The position numbers and the translations under genes were made by a program. Positions 6,174 through 12,174 of a stretch of DNA of 12,174 nucleotides are shown piece by piece (position 1 is the stretch's first letter; every line of letters begins with the position of its first letter). This stretch comes from CAZKNF01 sp964554105 (GTDB taxonomy: Bacteria > Bacteroidota > Rhodothermia > Rhodothermales > VXPQ01), in contig CAZKNF010000088.1 in NCBI GenBank assembly GCA_964554105.1, positions 1-12,174 on the forward strand. The letters run 5' to 3'. Under the pieces are notes generated by a model. That model had not been told where the DNA came from. It worked only from the letters and a program-made list of their open reading frames with translations, and made no database searches.

Positions 6174-7197
6174 AAAATACGCCCTCCGTCTCAAGCCGCA
6201 ATTCTCCGATTCGGACGGATGCTACAGCCCTACCGTTCATTTCTTCGATAAAGGAATACTGGCGTTGTCGGTTGTCCGGCAGGACCAGCTCCATCAGTGA
6301 GTCGACCGACATCTCCAGTGAGATCTGGTCCCGCTCGTCGGCTGCAATGATCGTCAACCCGGTCGGCAGGAGCGCCACGTGCCCTGCGAAGAGGGAGGCC
6401 ATGCTTCCGGGCATGCGTGGCGGGCGCGTGGGATAGTCCGTCCACGTCCATCGGATATCGATCGCCGAACCGAGGAAGTTTTTCCGCATGCGTCCACCAA
6501 CATACACGAAAAGATATGGAGCGCCGATCTTCGAATGCTCGCGGCTGTTCCCCCGATGCATGACGAAGACGAGGTCGTCACCGCTCGGAGTGTGAGCCGA
6601 AATCACGAACCAGATCCATCCAAAATCCTCTCCCCATCTAAAGCGTCCATAGTTGTGGTCGTGATAGCAGAACCAGTTCTCATCGATCGAAAAAGCACGC
6701 TCCCCGATTCTGATTTCACCCTCAGACTGCACGCCTGGGACGAGCCCCCAGCCGATGAATCCGGATCCGAACGGAAGGTGCTCGGGAATAAGAAGCGGCT
6801 GCGCGGTGGCGCGTCCTCGCAGCGAGAGCGAGACGCCGGATAGCTCATCCTCGGCATCGAAGCGCGAGAGTGGTCCGTCAACCACACACGTAAAGCGCGG
6901 CTGTTCGACGCGGAAAGGCACGCGCATCACTGTTCCCGGCTTCCAGTCTACATCACGAACGAAGCCGTAGGTCTCGTTTCGGTCGTCCGCATCGGCCACG
7001 GTGGCGAGCGTGCTGAAAGTCAGCTGCCCATTTCCCGGAACGCCGGACAGCGAGCAGTTGGCCAGGACTCGAAGTCGGCGGTCCGGGTCGAACAGCACGA
7101 AGTGGTACCACTCTTTCCAGTCGTTCGGTGCCTCTGGATCCTCGATCGGCGTTCGGAGATCTTCGAGCAAATAAAGCATGTGGTCGCCTGCTCTCAT
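6154..7197 (-). CDS. CrtC/AttH-type lipocalin-like protein, possible prenyl-lipid hydratase or cyclase
   Basis: The 347-residue product resembles hydroxyneurosporene synthase (CrtC, carotenoid 1,2-hydratase) and AttH lipocalin-like proteins. Residues about 25-60 read W-K-E-W-Y-H-F-V-L-F-D. The hallmark Y178-H-D-H-N-Y-G184 is followed by F-G-W-I-W-F-V-I-S, matching the family's conserved [YD]HNWG...W segment. CrtC adds water across a terminal double bond of a carotenoid. Related lipocalin-like proteins act on other hydrophobic substrates, so here hydration or proton-driven cyclisation of a prenyl chain is plausible. No phytoene synthase or desaturase lies nearby, so a carotenoid substrate is doubtful. 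ATG 7197 overlaps the upstream stop in an ATGA arrangement, which supports this start. Confidence 0.75.
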   Translation of the reverse strand: MRAGDHMLYLLEDLRTPIEDPEAPNDWKEWYHFVLFDPDRRLRVLANCSLSGVPGNGQLTFSTLATVADADDRNETYGFVRDVDWKPGTVMRVPFRVEQPRFTCVVDGPLSRFDAEDELSGVSLSLRGRATAQPLLIPEHLPFGSGFIGWGLVPGVQSEGEIRIGERAFSIDENWFCYHDHNYGRFRWGEDFGWIWFVISAHTPSGDDLVFVMHRGNSREHSKIGAPYLFVYVGGRMRKNFLGSAIDIRWTWTDYPTRPPRMPGSMASLFAGHVALLPTGLTIIAADERDQISLEMSVDSLMELVLPDNRQRQYSFIEEMNGRAVASVRIGELRLETEGVFYAEFVH

Positions 7198-8255
7198 CGC
7201 AACAGCGACCCCCCTTCCGAGAGAACGTCCGTTTGCACGTTTTCGCCCGTGTCGCTGTCCTCCTCATGCACAGCCTGCTCGGGCACATGCTCACACAGCG
7301 AGAACAACGGATCACGAATTCGCGGCGAGAGCTGCGTCAGGCCCAGAACGAAGCTGCTGAACCAGCGCTCTGAATCCGTGCCGAGCCGCTCGAGCGTCTC
7401 CTCGACGCGCGGAGGGGGCATGCGCACGTCGCCCTCGCTGCCTTCAGGCCACTCGATGTCCATGTCGATGAGATTAAGGAGCCACCGCTCCCACGTATGC
7501 AGCATGCGCCCGCGCGGTGCTCCTCCACCAAAAGCGGAATGGAGTCCCGACGATACCGTGACACCGACCATGATCCACTCCATTATGTGCGCGCCTCGGA
7601 AGGCGAGTGCGCCATTTTTGTAGAATCTCGTCCGTTCCAGCGCCGATAGAAACGAACGGCCCTCTTCGGTTTCTCGGTATCGCTCGCCTACTTCGCAGGT
7701 CGTGACGATAAGCTCGGCGACGACCCACCGTGCAGGAATGACTTCCAGGCCCGCGAGTCCGGCCAGCAGGGTTACGATAGCCTTCGCGCTGCCCTCCTCG
7801 TCGCCGCCCGAAGTCCGATCGTATCCCGAGAGCGGCAGCATCACGCTGATCTGGTGTTCCGACGCCTCCGGCGCAGCATCCGCATCGAGCAGCTCCACCA
7901 CCACGGGGAGCACCTCTTTTTCGATGCCCGGAAACCGAAGTATGCTTCGGAGCGAATCGCCGGCTTCGACGTCGTCAGGAAGCGTCGTGCTGAGCGTCAG
8001 CCGGACCGCCTCTCCCTGGCGCAGATACGTATAGGACGGAGCCACGCGAAACTTGGCGGAATGTATCCTTCCATCCGCTCCGACCCAATCATCCATCTCG
8101 GGACGCACGACAGCCGGGGCGACCATCCGGCTTTGCACCGCGAGACGTATCGCCAGCACTCCGCCGGGCCTGCCGGTCAGCCGGAAGGATGCTTCCGGAA
8201 TAGCAGATGCCGATGCATTGGCCATGCGTGTGGTGAAGTATGGATGGCGAGACAC
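7194..8255 (-). CDS. Uncharacterised beta-sandwich protein within the prenyl-lipid operon
   Basis: I cannot name this 353-residue product. Residues about 22-122 look like the beta-sandwich in the plus-strand operon: V-x-P-S-x-T-Y-L-R-Q-G-E, then L-T-L-S-T-T-L-P-D-D, then A-G-D-S-L followed by two strands. Residues about 134-325 form a different, mixed domain with helices (I-V-T-L-L-A-G-L-A-G-L; W-x-x-x-E-L-I-V-T), a short hydrophobic stretch near 222-236 too polar for a sure membrane span, and a Trp-rich region near 255-270. The acidic tail is about 325-345. GTG 8255 follows the upstream TGA directly (TGAGTG), implying coupling. An in-frame ATG at 8225 is an alternative but has no ribosome site. 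It may connect the biosynthetic enzymes to the structural proteins (inference). Confidence 0.8.
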   Translation of the reverse strand: MSRHPYFTTRMANASASAIPEASFRLTGRPGGVLAIRLAVQSRMVAPAVVRPEMDDWVGADGRIHSAKFRVAPSYTYLRQGEAVRLTLSTTLPDDVEAGDSLRSILRFPGIEKEVLPVVVELLDADAAPEASEHQISVMLPLSGYDRTSGGDEEGSAKAIVTLLAGLAGLEVIPARWVVAELIVTTCEVGERYRETEEGRSFLSALERTRFYKNGALAFRGAHIMEWIMVGVTVSSGLHSAFGGGAPRGRMLHTWERWLLNLIDMDIEWPEGSEGDVRMPPPRVEETLERLGTDSERWFSSFVLGLTQLSPRIRDPLFSLCEHVPEQAVHEEDSDTGENVQTDVLSEGGSLLR

Positions 8256-9350
8256 TCAAAGATTGCGGTCCACTACGTAGTTTACGAGTTCCCGAAGGAA
8301 ACTTCGCGAAACAACGTCGACGTCCCAATCTTCCCCCGGCCTTTTCGGTGTACTTTCCTGCAGGAACGTCATTTTTTCGAGGAGGTCCGCCGCCTTCGAC
8401 GCCTGCGTGCGCGCGATCGCCCTCGCGTGTTCGAAGCTCCCGGCACGTTCCATTTCCTCGAGGACGAATGCGATGCGGTCAGCCGTTTTATCCCGCCGCG
8501 GAAGGGAGAGTAGTTCCTGGATGTCCGCCGTGCGCTCGCCGGCATGTGCCAGCACGTGATTCATCATCAGCGTCCGCTTGCCCTCGTAAATGTCGCCTCC
8601 GATCTCCTTTCCATATGCATCCAGATCGCCTTCTAAATTAAGAAGGTCGTCCTGTATCTGAAAGGCGATCCCGAGCGCCATGCCGAAGTGTGTTATCGCG
8701 GCAAGGTGCTCCTCCATGTCCTCCTCCCGGGCGAAGGATGAACCCACGATGTACCCGATGCGGCACGGCGTGATAAATGAATACCAGCACGTCTTTTTTA
8801 CGCACATCCGAAAATAATCATCGTCGGTGAGGTCCACCGCGTTTGTCGCCACCCAATCCAGCTCCATAGCCTGGCCTTCGACGGACTGCCGCGCCATATT
8901 CTCGATTTCGTGCAGTACCTGAAGCGCTCTCGTAACACCTATGACGGTAAGATTCTTTACGAGAAGGCTCACCGCGAGCACATTGGTAGCGTCGCCGACG
9001 TTGACCGCGCGGGGCACGCCGACGAGCTCGTGGAGCGTCCCTTTTCCCCGTCGGCTTTCCGACCCATCCTCCAGATCGTCGTGGATCAAGAAAGCATTAT
9101 GATAGAGCTCGAGCGCAGAACTGGCGGTCAGTGCGAGGTGGCCGTGTCCCCCAACTGCCCGTGCCATGCTGATGCACATCGTCGGCCGCAGCGACTTACC
9201 GCGACGAAACGGGTAGTCGGCGAGCAGATCATACAGCGGCGCATAGGCGCCGGGAATCTCCCGCTTTTCATGGATGAGCGCTTCTATTGCCTCTCCAACG
9301 GCCGTGCGCGTATAGTCGAGAGAGCGGTTGATAATCTCGTGATCATACAT
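8256..9350 (-). CDS. Polyprenyl diphosphate synthase (class I trans-isoprenyl transferase)
   Basis: The 364-residue enzyme condenses isopentenyl diphosphate with an allylic diphosphate to make a linear polyprenyl diphosphate in the cytoplasm. Residues 50-56 (R-G-K-S-L-R-P) bind substrate. The first aspartate-rich motif is D91-D-L-E-D95, followed by R-R-G-K-G-T-L-H. The second is D234-D-L-L-N238, ending in Asn instead of the usual Asp, as in eukaryotic-type GGPP synthases (DDYxN). G-K-E-x-G-G-D-I-x-E-G-K-R-T-L at 247-261 completes the family signature. Chain length cannot be fixed by eye; A86 five residues before the first motif permits C20 or longer. Length is slightly above the usual 300-350. 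ATG 9350 has a weak ribosome site and lies 57 bp after the methyltransferase stop. Confidence 0.92.
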   Translation of the reverse strand: MYDHEIINRSLDYTRTAVGEAIEALIHEKREIPGAYAPLYDLLADYPFRRGKSLRPTMCISMARAVGGHGHLALTASSALELYHNAFLIHDDLEDGSESRRGKGTLHELVGVPRAVNVGDATNVLAVSLLVKNLTVIGVTRALQVLHEIENMARQSVEGQAMELDWVATNAVDLTDDDYFRMCVKKTCWYSFITPCRIGYIVGSSFAREEDMEEHLAAITHFGMALGIAFQIQDDLLNLEGDLDAYGKEIGGDIYEGKRTLMMNHVLAHAGERTADIQELLSLPRRDKTADRIAFVLEEMERAGSFEHARAIARTQASKAADLLEKMTFLQESTPKRPGEDWDVDVVSRSFLRELVNYVVDRNL

Positions 9351-9407
9351 GACCTACGTCCGGATAATCGACCCAACACGCATTTGGATTTGCCCCAACT
9401 GACGACC

Positions 9408-10247
9408 TCATCGGGCGGCCATCGTCAGTCCCATGCCCGGCAGGACCTCCGTCCAGTACACGTCCTCGAACCCTGCGCGGCGGAAGAGCTCCCGGAATTC
9501 TTCTCCGGTTCGGTACTTCACAAAGGCCGGATTGGCGAGTGCAACCAGGGGAGCGCTCAGCATATTGAACCATGCCGGGCCGGGATCGGCAATCACGGCA
9601 ACGCCGCCAGGCGCGAGCATTTTCCGAAACGCCTCCGCCACACCGCGGCCGTCAACAAAAAAATGGAAAGAGAGCTGGCAATAAATCAAATCGAAGTATT
9701 CTGCAAATTCCGGTGATGGATCTCCCACGTCCATCTGAAAGTAGGCGACATTCTCGATGCACATCCGCTTCCCCGAATGCCCCGCTTCCTTGACCATTTC
9801 GCGAGAGAGATCCGCCGCGATCACCTCGCCATTCGGCAAGCTGTTTGCAAGCAGATGCGCCTCGCGTCCCGGTCCGCAACCCGCATCGAAAATGCGCGCG
9901 TCGTCCACCAGGTGCGATTTGAGGAACGGCTCGACAGCATCGAAGAGCACCTTTACGTACGGCTCCACGGCCGTGCGGTATTCTGCCGCCGCGAGATCAA
10001 ACTGCCGCAGGCGTCCGTAATCTTCGGGATCCTGCTCGAGCAGGTTGAGCCTCGGATGGGTACGTGACAATTCCGGGCCGCCGCCCCTGGGATGGGGAGT
10101 CGGACGCGTACCGATCTCAGGCGGATGATAGAGCCCCATGCTTCGCATCACGGCCGCGGGGCGGAAGACCAGATCGCTCCATGCCTTCAATTGATGGGCA
10201 AGTACCGGCCCCCAGACGTCGCGCTGTCCGTCGAAAGATTCCTTCAT
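9408..10247 (-). CDS. Class I SAM-dependent methyltransferase
   Basis: The 279-residue product shows the Rossmann-like methyltransferase core: motif I F120-D-A-G-C-G-P-G127, an acidic D146 at the end of the second strand for the SAM ribose, F-Q-M-D-V-G-D near 170-176, and L-A-P-G-G at 211-215. The layout is like UbiE/Coq5 and sterol-type methyltransferases, and W-F-N-M-L with the C-terminal F-R-R-A-G-F-E-D-V fits small-molecule C- or O-methylation. About 85 residues precede the core; they are polar, Pro-rich and helical and may form a lid. Between a flavin reductase gene (23 bp upstream) and a prenyl synthase gene (57 bp downstream), its substrate is probably a prenyl lipid or derivative. That is from context, not from residues. 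Confidence 0.88.
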   Translation of the reverse strand: MKESFDGQRDVWGPVLAHQLKAWSDLVFRPAAVMRSMGLYHPPEIGTRPTPHPRGGGPELSRTHPRLNLLEQDPEDYGRLRQFDLAAAEYRTAVEPYVKVLFDAVEPFLKSHLVDDARIFDAGCGPGREAHLLANSLPNGEVIAADLSREMVKEAGHSGKRMCIENVAYFQMDVGDPSPEFAEYFDLIYCQLSFHFFVDGRGVAEAFRKMLAPGGVAVIADPGPAWFNMLSAPLVALANPAFVKYRTGEEFRELFRRAGFEDVYWTEVLPGMGLTMAAR

Positions 10248-10270
10248 GGCAGATATCTTCGCATCGGAAT

Positions 10271-11827
10271 TTACATGCCCGCACCTGGGACCCTTTCGGC
10301 CCTCTCCTTGCGCATGTGCATCCTATCCGGATACATCCGCAAGCCGTTCTCATCCGTCGTGCGGGTGCTCTCGTACTTTGTCTCTGACATCGAGAACCCC
10401 TCATTCCTACCCAGCGTCGCTACGACTTTTCGCTGCTTCCGGTCGATCTCGCGAAGCCAGTCCCGAAACCACTCGAAATCCCTGAGCACATTCAGGGCTG
10501 TCTCGGACTGCCACCGGGTCAGCTCGAGCATCCGCGTCGCCGAATCCAAAAGGAAATGATCATCACGGACACGAAACACCTCCATCCAGAATCTCGGCGA
10601 ATGGGCGATGGATTTCCAGACAACCTCGGGCGAGAAACCTTCGCGATTGGGAACGAGCCCCGCGAGGATGCCGCCGGTCTTCAGTGCATATTCCTCATCT
10701 TGGACTGCGGTCTTTCCCATAATCTCGAATGACGTGAGCCACAGCTTGACGAGGTGGCGGTTTCGGATCATCGATACGATCAGATCGGATACCTGCAGGT
10801 CCGGATCGTATCGCTTGCGCAAGGTTGATTCGTAGCGTGAGAGACTGTCTGCCGTGAAGTCGCCGTGGTCAAATACTTCGTGGATGACCTCCGCCGCGAG
10901 AAATGCCGATTCGAGTGCCAGGGGAATTCCCTCCCCTGAAATCGGATCGACTAGACAAGCTGCCTCGCCGATGAGAAGACCTCGGTTGAAATAGTTCTTC
11001 CGAGCCCCACCGTACGTCTTGATCGGCCATCCCGTCGGGCGGGACAGTTCGACCGCAGCGCCCCTGGAGCGGGCTATTTCTTCGAGAAACCGCCGCGTCC
11101 TATCATAAAATTTCCGGAGACGGATTCTACTTCTCGTCAGCGGCTCGGAAACCATGCCTACGCCGACGTTCGCCGTCGTCGCGGTCGTAGGAAAAACCCA
11201 CGCGAATCCAGGGAAGAACTCCTCCTCGAACGACAGGATCGTCTCCTCGAGCGGGAGGCCCGTGGAGTACGAACGCATGGAGGCCAGAACATAGCGATGG
11301 TCCTGCATGCTCAAACCCGCGATTCTCGCAACGGTCGATTGCGCTCCGTCCGCTCCGACGATAAGGCGGCCGCTGAACGTCTGGAATCTTTCGTCGACCT
11401 TCGCCTCCACGCGTACAAAGTCCTCGCCAAAGTTCAGATCCATCACGCGGCAACCTTCAACCGTGGAGGCTCCCTCCGCCTGCGCCCGTCTAAAGATGAT
11501 CTCATCGAGCCGTTTCCGTGGCACGGCGTAACCGTAGGCCGGATGGCCGGACAGGTGAGGCAGATATCCCTCAGAAATCTTCCGGCCATTCAAATAGACC
11601 GACGACTTCTTAATGCGGACGCAGCCCTCCGCCTCTACCGCGCCGAGGCAGTCTAAATCTCGCAAAAAGTAGAGTCCACGCGGACTGACAAAATCACCAC
11701 AAATCTTGTCCCGCGGAAATCGACCTTTTTCAAGCAGCAGCGCGTCGTACCCTGCGCGGGCCAACTGAATCGCCAGCGCACTTCCTGCGGGCCCTGCGCC
11801 GACAATGATGACATCGTAGACATGCAT
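10271..11827 (-). CDS. Geranylgeranyl-reductase-family FAD-dependent oxidoreductase with C-terminal extension
   Basis: The 518-residue flavoprotein starts with the dinucleotide motif G10-A-G-P-A-G15 and E33, followed by F-P-R-D-K-I-C-G-D-F-V-S-P-R-G, the signature of GGR and related reductases. G-A-D-G-A-Q-S at 158-164 is the FAD DG motif. F208-A-W-V-F-P213 with G222-V-G224 downstream matches the GGR substrate motif [YF]xWxFPx(7,8)GxG. L-I-G-E-A-A-C-L-V-D-P-I-S-G-E-G-I at 285-301 contacts the flavin. The family saturates prenyl double bonds. Residues past about 400 exceed the usual 380-450 length and add a charged, mostly helical extension of unknown use. ATG 11827 has GGAGGG five bases before it. 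It starts 27 bp after the symporter stop and likely shares its transcript. Hydroxylation, as in related monooxygenases, is a less likely alternative. Confidence 0.88.
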   Translation of the reverse strand: MHVYDVIIVGAGPAGSALAIQLARAGYDALLLEKGRFPRDKICGDFVSPRGLYFLRDLDCLGAVEAEGCVRIKKSSVYLNGRKISEGYLPHLSGHPAYGYAVPRKRLDEIIFRRAQAEGASTVEGCRVMDLNFGEDFVRVEAKVDERFQTFSGRLIVGADGAQSTVARIAGLSMQDHRYVLASMRSYSTGLPLEETILSFEEEFFPGFAWVFPTTATTANVGVGMVSEPLTRSRIRLRKFYDRTRRFLEEIARSRGAAVELSRPTGWPIKTYGGARKNYFNRGLLIGEAACLVDPISGEGIPLALESAFLAAEVIHEVFDHGDFTADSLSRYESTLRKRYDPDLQVSDLIVSMIRNRHLVKLWLTSFEIMGKTAVQDEEYALKTGGILAGLVPNREGFSPEVVWKSIAHSPRFWMEVFRVRDDHFLLDSATRMLELTRWQSETALNVLRDFEWFRDWLREIDRKQRKVVATLGRNEGFSMSETKYESTRTTDENGLRMYPDRMHMRKERAERVPGAGM

Positions 11828-11854
11828 GTATACCCTCCAGTCCTTTGATCCGTG

Positions 11855-12174
11855 CTAGATCGGAACCTCCACGGCCTCGTCGGCCCGGTGGCGGAAAAAG
11901 GCCGCGGCCGCGGCGAGTCCGCCGAGCAGAAACAGGAGGAGGAGATCGAGGCGGGCGGGGCCGATCATATCAGGAAGCATCCCGATGAGCGAAAGTAAGA
12001 AAATGACGAGTGCCGCGGCAGTCGCTCCGACGATTTCCATACCGGGCGCCTTCTTCAGAAGTACGCCGGCCAAGACCATGGGGCCGACCAGAGCCGTGCC
12101 GTTGAAGCTGACGCGCGCGAGCAGCACGAGCTGATCGCTGCTGACGACGGAGAACACGAGCGCTGCGACGCCGA
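11855..12174 (-). CDS. Sodium/solute symporter family protein, C-terminal end (partial)
   Basis: The frame is open from the window end to TAG at 11857-11855, so about 106 residues of a longer protein are visible. It shows at least three hydrophobic membrane segments. The sequence S-S-D-Q-L-V-L-L-A-R-V-S-F-N-G-T-A-L-V-G-P-M-V-L-A-G is like the last core helices of SSS-family (SLC5-like) transporters, where a helix, a polar 'SFxG' turn and a 'P-x-x-L-x-G' helix recur. A GTG at 12157 lies inside this conserved helix and is not the start. The short soluble tail ends D-E-A-V-E-V-P-I. Transport of a small solute with sodium is expected. Whether it serves the prenyl-lipid pathway or is only a neighbour cannot be told. 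Confidence 0.7.
   Translation of the reverse strand, partial: GVAALVFSVVSSDQLVLLARVSFNGTALVGPMVLAGVLLKKAPGMEIVGATAAALVIFLLSLIGMLPDMIGPARLDLLLLFLLGGLAAAAAFFRHRADEAVEVPI

Noticed and set aside
11855..12157. Complete small membrane protein of 100 residues starting at GTG 12157
   Set aside because: The frame stays open past the GTG to the window end and that codon sits inside a conserved transporter helix, so it is the tail of a larger gene.

Overview
The window comes from a moderately GC-rich bacterium and from a draft assembly, because it holds a run of exactly 100 N at 1948-2047. Translation starts are mixed ATG/GTG, and several have clear Shine-Dalgarno sites (GGGAGG, GGAGGG). Nothing here fixes the phylum. 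The fused glycan-degrading enzyme and a sodium/solute symporter fit a heterotroph that feeds on polysaccharides, possibly marine, but this is only an impression.

Left edge (1-2346): the last codons of a possible plus-strand gene, then a minus-strand exported enzyme that joins a sialidase-like BNR propeller to a GH16 laminarinase-like domain. The assembly gap follows, and after it the C-terminal third of an NmrA-like SDR protein on the plus strand. These genes look unrelated to the rest.

Centre, plus strand (2629-5624): a four-gene operon of proteins I do not recognise by name, none with a signal peptide or membrane segment. The first has five perfect 12-residue repeats and C-terminal cysteines. 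The second is two beta-sandwich domains. The third has a phasin-like helix, a Cys/Pro cluster and a beta-sandwich. The fourth has phasin-like helices, a beta-sandwich, an acidic linker and a Lys/Pro tail. A 282-base leader upstream carries an adjacent 13-bp direct repeat and a 9-bp perfect inverted repeat.

Right, minus strand (5637-12174), converging on that operon with 12 bp between stop codons: a tightly packed series. In transcription order it encodes a sodium/solute symporter (cut by the window end), a geranylgeranyl-reductase-like flavoprotein, a SAM methyltransferase, a polyprenyl diphosphate synthase, a protein with the same kind of beta-sandwich as the plus operon, a CrtC/AttH-type lipocalin-like protein, and an SCP2-like lipid carrier.

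Working interpretation (inference): the minus operon makes and carries a modified prenyl lipid (chain synthesis, saturation, methylation, hydration or cyclisation, binding). The plus operon encodes cytoplasmic structural proteins that could coat or organise a lipid body or enzyme assembly. The beta-sandwich protein inside the biosynthetic operon is the physical link between the halves. No canonical terpene cyclase, phytoene synthase or PHA synthase is present in the window, so neither product nor compartment is established.
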